Assembly: GCA_012513395.1 (NCBI GenBank)
Contig: JAAZCH010000146.1
Location: forward strand, 1 to 38,792
DNA: 38,792 nt
Direction: 5' to 3'
Origin: Tissierellia bacterium
GTDB taxonomy: Bacteria; Bacillota_A; Clostridia; Tissierellales; Peptoniphilaceae
Both the position numbers and the translations under genes were made by a program. Below the pieces are notes generated by a model, which saw nothing but the letters and a program-made list of their open reading frames with translations, had not been told where the DNA came from and searched no databases. Of the stretch, positions 17,194 to 25,262 are shown piece by piece; position 1 is the stretch's first letter; each line of letters starts with the position of its first letter.

Positions 17194-19046
17194 TCATATC
17201 TTTTGGTAATCTTTTTTAAATCAAAATCTTCTAAAAGGGCAAGGGACATTTTCCTATTGAGATTGTTCATGTCGCGAAATTCGGCAATGGTAATTTCATT
17301 ATTATTTTCCAGATATTCAATGAGATTATTTTTTATTTTTTCATAATTTTCTGTGGTGATTAAGAATCCGTCCAGTCTAATTAACTTGTCTTTTAGTAAA
17401 AATGTTAGTGTTTCCTTTTCTAGTTTTGTGTTTGAAAAGTCTGAATCTTTTAATAGTGAAGGCTCTGCTTCTTTTATTTTTCTGATTATATCTTCAGCTA
17501 TTTTAGTATTTTTATCGCTGAGGTTAATTTTAAAATCCTTGAGCGAGATATAATTTGGAGAGTTTTCTATTAAATCCAAAAAACTATCTGAATTTAGCAA
17601 AGAATTAAAAACTTTTGGATTAGTTTTTTTAGCAATTCTATCTCTTAATTCCTCTTTGGGCATTCCAGACTCCAAGGGATTTTCGGCGTGAAATTTTTCT
17701 AAAATGCTTTTGGTCTTAGCTTTTAAGTTCTCTATTATAGAATCGGTGAAGTAAAAGTTATTTATCAGTAGCAATTTATTTTCATTCATTAAGTTTTCTA
17801 AATTTTTGTCGATTTCAGCTTTTAGCCTTCCAGTATAAGAAAATATTTCTTCAAAGGTAGTACCGAAATCCACACGGCTTATAAAATCATAGATAACATC
17901 TTTTAATTCGAAATTTTCTTTTGCTTCTAATTTTTTTATATAGTCTTCATCCTTTCGGTTGTGTTTTTTAGAAACAGTTTCAATAACTACTCCACCGCCA
18001 ATTGTATTAACAGGGGAGTAGCTTCTAATTACAAATTTGTCATTAATTTTACAATATATTGGTTCTTCCAGTCTTAACTGTACTAGGGCTTGATCGCCAT
18101 TTTTTATTTTTTTCATATCCAGTGGCACTATTCTTGCCAAAACTTCTGTAGTTCCATGAAAAATTCTTACGCGACTCCAATGCTCTAAGATAATATCAGC
18201 ATGGGACGAAAGGGATATTTTTGCGTCGATTATATTTGATTCCAAAAGAGAATTATGACTTGCTATTATGCTTCCTCTTTGGATTTCATTTTTGCTTAAG
18301 TTGGAAATATTAAGAGCTGTTCTTTGGCCTTTAGTGGCTTTATTTACAGACTTTTCGTGAACTTCTATACTTCGTATTTTGACTTCTTTTAAAGATGGAT
18401 AGAGTTGGTAATTTTTTCCAACCTCAATTTCTCCTTCTATAAGGGTTCCAGTTATTACAGTTCCAATTCCAGTAAGAGAAAAAGATCTGTCCACATTCAT
18501 CCTCGTGGGCATTTCTTTAATTTCCATCGTTTCCAATTTTTTAGTTTTTTCATCTATGAGATTGATTAATTCGTCAAAACCTTTCATGCTTAAGGAATCC
18601 ACTTTTACAATGGGGGAGTCTTTTAAAATGGTATTTTGGAGAGAAGTTTTAATATCGTATTCTACCAATTCTAAAAATTCATCCTCAACCAAATCACATT
18701 TCGTAATTACAATTATCGAATCTTTTATTCCCATATACGTCAAAATTTCTGCATGTTCCAAAGTTTGGGGCATTACGCCGTCATCTGCAGCGATAACCAT
18801 TAAAACTATATCGATTCCCACTGCACCACTCATCATATTCTTTATAAATCTTTCATGTCCAGGAACGTCAATTATTCCTACTCGGTTCCCAGAAGGTAAA
18901 TCGAAATAAGTAAAGCCAAGATTTATTGAAATGCCTCTCTTTTTTTCTTCTTCTAGATTATCAGTTTCTCTGCCGGTAAGTGATCTTATCAATGAAGTTT
19001 TTCCGTGGTCTATGTGACCTGCTGTGCCTAAAATAATATATCTCAT
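17172..19046 (-). CDS. selB: Selenocysteine-specific elongation factor SelB
   Basis: SelB is the GTPase that brings selenocysteyl-tRNA to UGA codons marked by a SECIS hairpin. The 624 residues are normal for bacterial SelB. The G domain shows GTAGHIDHGKTSL (G1, K16 T17), the G2 threonine region GISINLGF, DVPGHERF (G3) and TKCDL (G4). Domains II and III follow, then the winged-helix repeats of the C-terminal third that bind SECIS RNA (for example FEEIFSYTGRLKAEI and ITIAEFRDMNNLNRKMSLALLEDF regions). It starts one base after the selA stop, so selA-selB is a coupled operon. Confidence 0.97.
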   Translation of the reverse strand: MRYIILGTAGHIDHGKTSLIRSLTGRETDNLEEEKKRGISINLGFTYFDLPSGNRVGIIDVPGHERFIKNMMSGAVGIDIVLMVIAADDGVMPQTLEHAEILTYMGIKDSIIVITKCDLVEDEFLELVEYDIKTSLQNTILKDSPIVKVDSLSMKGFDELINLIDEKTKKLETMEIKEMPTRMNVDRSFSLTGIGTVITGTLIEGEIEVGKNYQLYPSLKEVKIRSIEVHEKSVNKATKGQRTALNISNLSKNEIQRGSIIASHNSLLESNIIDAKISLSSHADIILEHWSRVRIFHGTTEVLARIVPLDMKKIKNGDQALVQLRLEEPIYCKINDKFVIRSYSPVNTIGGGVVIETVSKKHNRKDEDYIKKLEAKENFELKDVIYDFISRVDFGTTFEEIFSYTGRLKAEIDKNLENLMNENKLLLINNFYFTDSIIENLKAKTKSILEKFHAENPLESGMPKEELRDRIAKKTNPKVFNSLLNSDSFLDLIENSPNYISLKDFKINLSDKNTKIAEDIIRKIKEAEPSLLKDSDFSNTKLEKETLTFLLKDKLIRLDGFLITTENYEKIKNNLIEYLENNNEITIAEFRDMNNLNRKMSLALLEDFDLKKITKRYEEKRILY

Positions 19047-19047
19047 A

Positions 19048-20424
19048 TCAATTCTCGTAATATTCCTTTAAAATTTCAATTATCTTTTCAAATTCGTCTT
19101 CAAGTATCGTTCTCACATCCAATAGAATTCGTTCATTCTCCACATTTGAAATTATGTGGTATTTGGATAAACGCAAAAATTCTTCCAACTCATCTGCATT
19201 GGTCTTAGGATTAATAGCAATTGCTCTAGATTTTAAAACTTCAGTTGGATAAGCACCGCCTCCAACTAGACTGTCAGAATCTATTATTTCAAATTCTATA
19301 TTTTTTATTGAATTTTTTAATTTATTTGAAAAATTTATAGCTTTTGCGTCAATCTCTTCGAGGTTCATGCTAATCATTTTTAAAGTTGGGATTTCTTCCA
19401 TAACTTTTTTCTCATCTAAGTATTCTATAAGAGTAGCCTCCAAAGCACATAGAGTTAATTTACAAACCCTAAAAGCACGAAGGAGTTGATTATTTTTGAT
19501 TTGTTGAATTAATTCTTTATTTCCACAAATAATCCCACCTTGAGGTCCTCCCAAAAGCTTGTCACAAGAGAAACTCACTAAATCTATCCCGTCGTTTATG
19601 CAATCCCTTACAGTTCTTTCATAGCTCAAACCATATCTGCTTAAATCTATTAGACTTCCACTTCCTAGGTCTTCGATAATGTGAATATCTTTACCAGAAA
19701 TCAAATCGGAAAGTTCAGAAGCTGAAACGTCCTCGTGAAAGCCCATTATTTTATAATTAGATGTATGAACTTTCATCAGTACTTTTGTTTCATCGTTAAT
19801 TTTATTTTCGTAATCATATAGATGAGTTCTATTTGTAGCGCCTACTTCAACTAAAATAGCTCCAGAATTTTCCATGATTTCAGAAATTCTAAAAGAATCT
19901 CCAATTTCCACAAGTTCACCTCGACTAATTATAGTCTCTTTTCCCTTGGAAAGAGTATTTAGCATAAGAAATACTGCAGCAGCGTTATTATTTACAATTA
20001 ATGCATCCTCTGCACCTGTCAGTTTTTTTACTAAGTCAATTACATGTTCATATCTGCTGCCACGTTTTCCAGTATCCAAATTGTATTCTAAATTAGAGTA
20101 GCTAGATGATATCACCACAATTCTATCGATAGCTCTTTTAGAAAGGGGAGCCCTGCCCAGATTCGTATGTAAAACTACGCCTGTGGCGTTTATGGTTTGC
20201 TCAAGGGAATATATACTTTTTGAATTTAACATCTTTTCAATTTGTAAATATATATCCTCTGATTCAAATTCGAAGTTTGGATTTGTTTTTAATTTCTCTC
20301 TGTAACTTGTAATTACATAGTTAGAAACTTCTTTTATGTACTCTCTAGGCAAGTCATAATTTTTTTTATCAAAATATATTAATATATCATTTACCTGTGG
20401 GATTTTTCTGTATCTATTACTCAT
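19048..20424 (-). CDS. selA: L-seryl-tRNA(Sec) selenium transferase
   Basis: SelA converts seryl-tRNA-Sec to selenocysteyl-tRNA-Sec with selenophosphate and PLP; it works as a decamer in the cytoplasm. The 458 residues match the family. Visible are the N-terminal RKIPQVNDIL, the INATGVVLHTNLGRAPLS signature, VNNNAAAVFL, HIIEDLGSGSLIDL, and the PLP lysine K289 in SFSCDKLLGGPQGG. It is the first gene of the selA-selB operon. A minus-strand TATAAT at 20470-20465, with TTATTA 16 bp upstream (20492-20487), is the likely promoter. Confidence 0.97.
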   Translation of the reverse strand: MSNRYRKIPQVNDILIYFDKKNYDLPREYIKEVSNYVITSYREKLKTNPNFEFESEDIYLQIEKMLNSKSIYSLEQTINATGVVLHTNLGRAPLSKRAIDRIVVISSSYSNLEYNLDTGKRGSRYEHVIDLVKKLTGAEDALIVNNNAAAVFLMLNTLSKGKETIISRGELVEIGDSFRISEIMENSGAILVEVGATNRTHLYDYENKINDETKVLMKVHTSNYKIMGFHEDVSASELSDLISGKDIHIIEDLGSGSLIDLSRYGLSYERTVRDCINDGIDLVSFSCDKLLGGPQGGIICGNKELIQQIKNNQLLRAFRVCKLTLCALEATLIEYLDEKKVMEEIPTLKMISMNLEEIDAKAINFSNKLKNSIKNIEFEIIDSDSLVGGGAYPTEVLKSRAIAINPKTNADELEEFLRLSKYHIISNVENERILLDVRTILEDEFEKIIEILKEYYEN

Positions 20425-20464
20425 AGTTTCACCTTTTTAAATTAAAAATTATTTATCTGTGTTA

Positions 20465-20492
20465 ATTATAACATATAAGATGGAACTAATAA
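20465..20492 (-). promoter_or_regulatory. Probable promoter of selA-selB
   Basis: On the minus strand: TTATTA (20492-20487), 16 bp, TATAAT (20470-20465), about 40 bases before the selA ATG. The -35 is a weak match. Confidence 0.45.
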
Positions 20493-20579
20493 ATTTCATA
20501 AGAGATTGAAGTTTAAGCTGTTTTCCCATTATAAAATATATATAAACGATTAATTAATAAATTTAATTTTCTTATCTTA

Positions 20580-20607
20580 TTGACCATGCGCAATTAAATG
20601 ATACAAT
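20580..20607 (+). promoter_or_regulatory. Promoter of the DUF5058/dipeptidase operon
   Basis: TTGACC (20580-20585), 16 bp, TACAAT (20602-20607). The predicted leader of roughly 90 nt contains a possible 9-bp stem with one mismatch (20621-20629 with 20660-20668); no known riboswitch family is recognised in it. Confidence 0.6.
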
Positions 20608-20702
20608 ATTCTTATGTAAATTAGTTAGTAGGTAATTCTTTTATATAGTAAACAATTTCACCAACTAAATTATTTACAAATATAAATTTGGGGATGGTAT
20701 AT

Positions 20703-21422
20703 ATGGATACAATAAAACAAGTAAATGGTATTGTGTGGGTCTTTGCTGCAATTTTAATTAGTTTTGTACTTGTACAGGCCACAGTATTCATGAAAAAAGC
20801 ATTAGATTTTAACAAGAAGCACGAAGTGTTAACATCAGAAGAAGTAAAGTTATCAATGAGAACAGGAATTTTCTCAATAATTGGGCCAGCATTTTCTGTA
20901 ATGATTGCAGCAATTTCATTGATGGCATTGATGGGTCCAGCGGCTACTTTTATGAGAATTGGAGTAATAGGATCTGCAAACTACGAAATTATGCTTGCAG
21001 GTATAGCAGCAGAAACCATTGGAGTAGAATTGGGAAGTGCAGAAATGACTGCAGCAATATTCGTATTGGCATTATTTGCGATGATATTAGGTTCTGCTCC
21101 ATATTTTATTAACTGCTTTATAACATTAAAACCAATGGAAAAAGCTCTTGAAAAAGGAAAAGATCAAGTCAATTCATTTACAAAAATAGTTGGATTGATA
21201 GCTTCTGTAGCACTGATGACATATTTCGCAGTGGATAATGCTCGTAAAGGTATAGTTGAATTATTAGTAATTATTGTATCAGGCGCAGTGTGTCTAGCTG
21301 TTTCTATGATTGCTGATAAGACAGGAAAGAAGTGGCTTTATGAATGGCTTTTGGCAATAGGACTTATTGCAGGATTAGCATCTAGTATTTTCTTCACACA
21401 AGTTTTAGGATTGGGGGCATAA
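20703..21422 (+). CDS. DUF5058 family membrane protein
   Basis: Integral membrane protein of about 239 residues matching the DUF5058 family: an N-terminal membrane helix (GIVWVFAAILISFVLVQATV), a short soluble stretch with MRTGIFSIIGPAFSV, and the family core RIGVIGSANYEIM followed by GVELGSAEM. About six hydrophobic segments are visible. A TTG at 20688 and ATG at 20694 are also in frame, but ATG 20703 with GGGGATGG just before it gives the best start. The function of the family is unknown. With the next membrane gene (3 bases away) and an M19 dipeptidase it forms an apparent operon, suggesting a two-subunit transporter for a peptide or amino acid. Confidence 0.8.
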   Translation: MDTIKQVNGIVWVFAAILISFVLVQATVFMKKALDFNKKHEVLTSEEVKLSMRTGIFSIIGPAFSVMIAAISLMALMGPAATFMRIGVIGSANYEIMLAGIAAETIGVELGSAEMTAAIFVLALFAMILGSAPYFINCFITLKPMEKALEKGKDQVNSFTKIVGLIASVALMTYFAVDNARKGIVELLVIIVSGAVCLAVSMIADKTGKKWLYEWLLAIGLIAGLASSIFFTQVLGLGA

Positions 21423-21424
21423 AG

Positions 21425-22111
21425 ATGGATAATAAAAAAATTGATATGGAAAAAGACTATCAAGAAAACTTTTTACCGGGTATACATAGATGGGGCAGAT
21501 TTAGTATGATTTTTGCGTTATTTCTTTCCTTTCTACCTATAGGATATATGTACCTTATTAAGGGGTGGAGAGCTGACTTTGCATCTTATTCATCGGTAAT
21601 AATTGCGATTTCATCATTCGGTATCGGAATGTGGTTAACAGAACCTATGAGTTACTTCCCGATATTAGGGAGCGCTGGAACATATATGTCATATTTTTCA
21701 GGAAACGTATCTAATATGAGAGCGCCTGTGGCTTTGTCAGTACAAAGTGCCCTTGATACAGAAGTACAAACTCCTAAAGGAAATATCGCAACTATTGTAG
21801 CAATAGGAATCTCAGTATTTGTAAATCTTGCAATATTAATAACTATAATTATGCTAGGACAAAAGTTACTTGAAATTTTTCCACCTGCTGTATTAGGATC
21901 GTTTAGATATTTGATACCAGCTTTGTATGGTGGTTCGATAGTTATGAGATTTAAAAACAATCCTAAACTAGCTTTGAAATATTCTATTCCAGCAGTAATT
22001 TTGTATTTTATTGTGAGACAAATTCCAGGGGTTAGTACATTTGCTCTGGCCATAGTAATAGCTGGAACAATATTATATGGATATGTAGATCATAAGATAA
22101 AAAATAAGTAG
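21425..22111 (+). CDS. Membrane protein of unknown function, partner of DUF5058
   Basis: Integral membrane protein of 228 residues with a basic/acidic cytoplasmic start (MDNKKIDMEKDYQENFLPGIHRWGRF) and about six hydrophobic segments. The central loop contains TEPMSYFPILGSAGTYMSYF and SGNVSNMRAPVALSVQSALD, polar stretches inside the membrane region that look functional, for example substrate-binding. I do not recognise a named family. It begins 3 bases after the DUF5058 stop and ends 8 bases before the dipeptidase, so all three are one transcript. The likeliest reading is the second subunit of a two-protein transporter; this is inference from context. Confidence 0.75.
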   Translation: MDNKKIDMEKDYQENFLPGIHRWGRFSMIFALFLSFLPIGYMYLIKGWRADFASYSSVIIAISSFGIGMWLTEPMSYFPILGSAGTYMSYFSGNVSNMRAPVALSVQSALDTEVQTPKGNIATIVAIGISVFVNLAILITIIMLGQKLLEIFPPAVLGSFRYLIPALYGGSIVMRFKNNPKLALKYSIPAVILYFIVRQIPGVSTFALAIVIAGTILYGYVDHKIKNK

Positions 22112-22119
22112 GTGATGAT

Positions 22120-23100
22120 ATGAAATATATAGATATGCACGTAGACACTCTTATGAGAACATCTATAGCAAAGGGCGAAAATCCTTTGTATATAAATGAC
22201 ATAGCAAGTGTAGACTTCAAGAGACTAAAAGCAGGAAATTGCATTGCACAATTTTTTGCCATCTTCTTATTAAATGATAAAATTTATAAGATGCTAGGAA
22301 GAGAACCTATTTCAGATGACGCATATATCGATGAACTGTTGGCACATTTTCATGAACAAGTGACTAAATATAATGACATCATTGAAGTTGCATATAATAT
22401 AAAAGATTTGGAGAAAAATGAATCTGAGGGAAAGATTTCTGCATTTTTGACTATTGAAGATGGTAAAAGTTTAAATGACGATCTGAGCAAATTAGATTTA
22501 TATTATGAAAAAGGAATTAGACTTATAAGTTTGCTTTGGAATTTTGAAAACTGTATAGGATTTCCCAATTCAACAGATAAGGAAATTATGGCAAAAGGTT
22601 TAAAACCTTTTGGATTTGAGGTAGTAGAAAAAATGAATGATTTGGGAATGATAATAGATGTATCTCATTTATCAGATGGTGGATTCTATGACGTAGCAAA
22701 AGCTTCTAAGAAACCATTCGTAGCTAGTCATTCAAATGCAAGAATCTTGTCACCTCACCAAAGAAACCTTAAAGATGATATGATAAAGATTATAGCAGAT
22801 TCAGGTGGTGCAATTGGACTTAATTTTGGCCCAGAGTTTTTAAACAAAGATATTACAAACAAAGATTCTACAATAGATTTAATGGTAGATCATTTAAATC
22901 ATATTAAAAACATTGGTGGAGAAGATGTGGTTGCTATAGGTTCAGACTTCGACGGCATCGGTGGCAATTTAGAAATAGATAGCGCTGATAAAATGCCAAA
23001 TCTTTTTGAAAGACTATCAAAAGAAGGATGGTCGGAAGAACAAATAGAAAAACTTGCATGGAAAAATATAAAAAGAGTAATCAAAGATACAATGAAATAA
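22120..23100 (+). CDS. Membrane dipeptidase, peptidase family M19
   Basis: Zinc dipeptidase of 326 residues in the renal-dipeptidase (M19) family. Zinc ligand motifs are visible: HVDTL near the N-terminus (H7, D9), the glutamate in LTIEDGKSL, DVSHLSD, and SHSNARILSPHQRN; GSDFDGI and the C-terminal GxN region fit the family. No signal peptide is seen, so it should act in the cytoplasm. M19 enzymes split dipeptides including cysteinyl-glycine. Being last in an operon with two membrane proteins, and next to the glycine reductase operon, it may release glycine from imported dipeptides. RBS TAGGTGATG overlaps the preceding stop. Confidence 0.92.
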   Translation: MKYIDMHVDTLMRTSIAKGENPLYINDIASVDFKRLKAGNCIAQFFAIFLLNDKIYKMLGREPISDDAYIDELLAHFHEQVTKYNDIIEVAYNIKDLEKNESEGKISAFLTIEDGKSLNDDLSKLDLYYEKGIRLISLLWNFENCIGFPNSTDKEIMAKGLKPFGFEVVEKMNDLGMIIDVSHLSDGGFYDVAKASKKPFVASHSNARILSPHQRNLKDDMIKIIADSGGAIGLNFGPEFLNKDITNKDSTIDLMVDHLNHIKNIGGEDVVAIGSDFDGIGGNLEIDSADKMPNLFERLSKEGWSEEQIEKLAWKNIKRVIKDTMK

Positions 23101-23119
23101 TTGAAGTAGGATGTCATAA

Positions 23120-23152
23120 AAAGGGACCAGGGTAAATTTACCTGGTCCCTTT
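23120..23152 (+). terminator. Hairpin terminator after the dipeptidase
   Basis: A perfect 12-bp stem AAAGGGACCAGG (23120-23131) with CCTGGTCCCTTT (23141-23152), extendable through TAAATTTA in the loop. Only a short T-run follows. Confidence 0.8.
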
Positions 23153-23420
23153 GGATTAGTTGTTTATTTTTGGACAGTATATTGAAATTTAAAGTTTAAC
23201 TATTTTGAATTAATTTTTTCATTTTATGAATTAAGCAATTGAATGAAACACTGTGAAATTGTTATATTTTCGATATTTCAATATTTAATAAAATAATTTA
23301 AAATGCAATTAATTAGTCAATTTCAAAAGTTAAATATATATTTTTTCAATTAAATGACTTGATTTATTCCTAATCTAATTGTATTATATAATAGTGAATA
23401 AAATAATTTGTTCAAATGAT
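23153..23420 (+). promoter_or_regulatory. AT-rich region with the grd operon promoter
   Basis: This non-coding stretch is extremely A+T-rich and has several CAATT-containing repeats (for example CAATTGAATG, CAATTAATTAG, CAATTAAATGAC) that might act as UP elements or regulator sites. The best promoter is TTGATT (23359-23364), 17 bp, TATTAT (23382-23387); a perfect TATAAT also lies at 23387-23392. No coding region is credible here. Confidence 0.55.
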
Positions 23421-23530
23421 ATTGTAATGAGATTTCTTTTATAAGAAAACCGAAGGGACAAGTATAGGTAGCCGATTCTATATGAAATTCTCAGGTGAAA
23501 AGACTTACAATTGATGAAACTCTGAAGTTT
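23421..23530 (+). promoter_or_regulatory. Glycine riboswitch aptamer upstream of the grd operon
   Basis: Conserved glycine-aptamer elements appear in order: ACCGAAGGGACAA (about 23449-23461), a variable hairpin GTATAGG...TTCTATAT, then TTCTCAGGTGAAAAGAC (about 23488-23504). The closing stem is ATTGTAA (23421-23427) with TTACAAT (23505-23511). After it comes GAAACTCTGAAG, resembling the linker normally following a first aptamer. Only one aptamer is evident. Location before glycine reductase genes fits a glycine-induced ON switch. A GTG-initiated reading frame runs through the aptamer but is not a gene. Confidence 0.88.
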
Positions 23531-23533
23531 ATA

Positions 23534-23576
23534 GACAACAGGGAGAAGGCGGATGTCTTTCCTTGTTGTCTTTTTT
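23534..23576 (+). terminator. Riboswitch expression-platform terminator
   Basis: GACAACA (23534-23540) pairs with TGTTGTC (23564-23570), extended by GG-CC with a bulge, followed by six T residues (23571-23576), just before the grdX ribosome site. This is consistent with transcriptional control by the glycine aptamer. Confidence 0.8.
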
Positions 23577-23593
23577 GTTTAGGAGATTTTAAT

Positions 23594-23965
23594 ATGAAAA
23601 ACAAAGAAATTATAACTAATAATCCAAAATTTATTGGATTTAAAAATTATAATGTGGATTACAATGAAGAAGGATTTTTAGATGTGCTTTACAGAGCTAG
23701 AAATCAAATACATAATAATTATAAATTAATTACTCATCCACTATATGGAAATATTACTCCTACAAGTACAATTTTTAGGAGCATTTGTGTTGAAAAAATA
23801 TCCAATTTAGATTTGGAGTCAGTTTATATTATTGAAGATGCTATTCAAAAAGTAGAGCGCATAATTAAAACTGAAAGAACTAAAATACTTTCAGATTCAA
23901 TAAGAGAAGATTTAGAATTTATCGATTATACTTTAATAAAAGAAACTTTAGATCAAATATTATAG
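23594..23965 (+). CDS. grdX: GrdX family protein
   Basis: Small protein of 123 residues at the head of the glycine reductase operon. The start IITNNPKFIG and the SVYIIEDAIQKVERIIKTERTK region fit GrdX, a protein of unknown function nearly always located before trxB in grd operons. I choose ATG 23594, preceded by AGGAGA (23581-23586). A GTG at 23495 is in frame but would place the first 33 residues inside the glycine riboswitch and its terminator. Eleven bases separate it from trxB. Confidence 0.85.
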   Translation: MKNKEIITNNPKFIGFKNYNVDYNEEGFLDVLYRARNQIHNNYKLITHPLYGNITPTSTIFRSICVEKISNLDLESVYIIEDAIQKVERIIKTERTKILSDSIREDLEFIDYTLIKETLDQIL

Positions 23966-23975
23966 GAGGAATTTT

Positions 23976-24920
23976 ATGTATGATTTGGTAATTATTGGAG
24001 CAGGGCCAGGTGGTTTGTCTGCTGGACTATATGCTGGCAGGGCTAGATTGAAAACAGCAATCCTAGAGAGTACAGCCATCGGAGGCCAAATAGGAATTAC
24101 AGATTCCATTGAAAATTATCCTGGAAGTTTGCTAGATGGTGAAGAAAGTGGAAGCTCTTTAACTGAGAGGATGAAAAAACAGGCAGAGAAATTTGGATGT
24201 GAAATAGTAAATGCGACAGCTAAAGATGTAGATTTTTCTGGACATCCGAAAAAGATTTTTTTATCTAATGGTGAAATCCTTGAAACTAAGGGAGTAATTA
24301 TTGCAACAGGTGCAAGTCCAAGGAAATTAAATGTCCCTGGAGAAGCAGAATTTACTAGCAAAGGAGTATCTTATTGTGCAACTTGCGATGCCGATTTCTT
24401 CACAGACTTCGAAGTGTTTGTAGTAGGTGGTGGAAATTCTGCAATAGAAGAAGCTATTTATCTTTCTAAATTTGCTAGAAAAGTCACTGTCTTAGTAAGA
24501 AGAGATGTGTTAAGATGTGACGCTATAGTAAAGGAAGAGGCAGATGCTGTAGATAATTTGGAATTTAAATATAGTACCTCAATAAAAGAAATTAAGGGAG
24601 AGGGGCTAGTACAATCCCTTGTGCTTATAGATAATATTACTAAGGAAGAATACGAATATTTTGCTGATGAAGATGATGGTTTAATGGGAGTTTTTATATT
24701 TGTAGGTAATGACCCTACTTCTAAGATGTTTGAAGGCAAGGTAAAATTAGACGAAGATGGATATATCGTAACGAATGAATTGATGCAAACCGATATACCT
24801 ATGGTATATGCAGTTGGAGATATTAGAAATACTCCACTAAGACAAGTAGTAACAGCAGCAAGCGATGGTGCAATTGCCGCTGTCTATATAGAAAAAGAAA
24901 TGAAAAATATAAAGGGTTAG
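23976..24920 (+). CDS. trxB: Thioredoxin reductase of the glycine reductase system
   Basis: FAD- and NADPH-binding disulfide reductase of 314 residues. It has the FAD motif IIGAGPGGLSAGLY at the N-terminus, the redox pair CATC (C134, C137), the nucleotide motif VVGGGNSAIEEA, and the terminal FAD-binding YAVGDIRNTPLRQVVTAASDGA. In grd operons it reduces TrxA, which delivers electrons to the selenoprotein GrdA. It stands between grdX and trxA. The NADPH-contact segment reads VRRDVLRCD in place of the more usual HRRD-FRA, a modest variation. Confidence 0.95.
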   Translation: MYDLVIIGAGPGGLSAGLYAGRARLKTAILESTAIGGQIGITDSIENYPGSLLDGEESGSSLTERMKKQAEKFGCEIVNATAKDVDFSGHPKKIFLSNGEILETKGVIIATGASPRKLNVPGEAEFTSKGVSYCATCDADFFTDFEVFVVGGGNSAIEEAIYLSKFARKVTVLVRRDVLRCDAIVKEEADAVDNLEFKYSTSIKEIKGEGLVQSLVLIDNITKEEYEYFADEDDGLMGVFIFVGNDPTSKMFEGKVKLDEDGYIVTNELMQTDIPMVYAVGDIRNTPLRQVVTAASDGAIAAVYIEKEMKNIKG

Positions 24921-24932
24921 GAGGTATGTATA

Positions 24933-25253
24933 GTGATCGAGTTAGATAAGTCGAATTTTGATAGTGAAATATTTGAGTCAAAAGGATATGTCTTCGTAGA
25001 CTTTTGGTCTGAAGCTTGTGAGCCATGTAAGGCTTTGATGCCAGGCATACACGAGCTGGCTGAAAAGTATGGAGATAAAATTAAATTTTGCTCATTGGAT
25101 ATTACAAAAGCTAGAAGATCTGCTATAAAAGTAGGAGTATTGGGTCTACCTACGATGCTAATGTTTAAAGATGGTGAGAAAATAGACATCATAAACGCAG
25201 ATGAGGCTACTATAGAAAATATAGAAGCTATGATCCAAAAATATGTTAATTGA
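24933..25253 (+). CDS. trxA: Thioredoxin of the glycine reductase system, atypical CEPC active site
   Basis: Thioredoxin of 106 residues carrying electrons from TrxB to the glycine reductase complex. The fold is complete (VFVDFWSEACEPCKALMPG, cis-proline motif GLPTMLMF, C-terminal helix), but the redox site is C29-E-P-C32 in place of the standard CGPC; grd-linked thioredoxins often deviate here. The start is GTG at 24933, eight bases after GGAGG (24920-24924); the nearby ATG at 24926 is out of frame and soon stops. Genes trxB-trxA-grdE are tightly spaced. Confidence 0.92.
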   Translation: MIELDKSNFDSEIFESKGYVFVDFWSEACEPCKALMPGIHELAEKYGDKIKFCSLDITKARRSAIKVGVLGLPTMLMFKDGEKIDIINADEATIENIEAMIQKYVN

Positions 25254-25262
25254 GGAGGACCT

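Noticed and set aside
23153..23358. Possible small gene or CRISPR-like repeat in the AT-rich gap before the riboswitch
   Set aside because: Only short, irregular CAATT-type repeats and no sustained reading frame are present; there are no regularly spaced repeats.
23495..23593. Upstream GTG extension of grdX
   Set aside because: This part lies inside the glycine riboswitch and its terminator; ATG 23594 has a good ribosome site and the family N-terminus.
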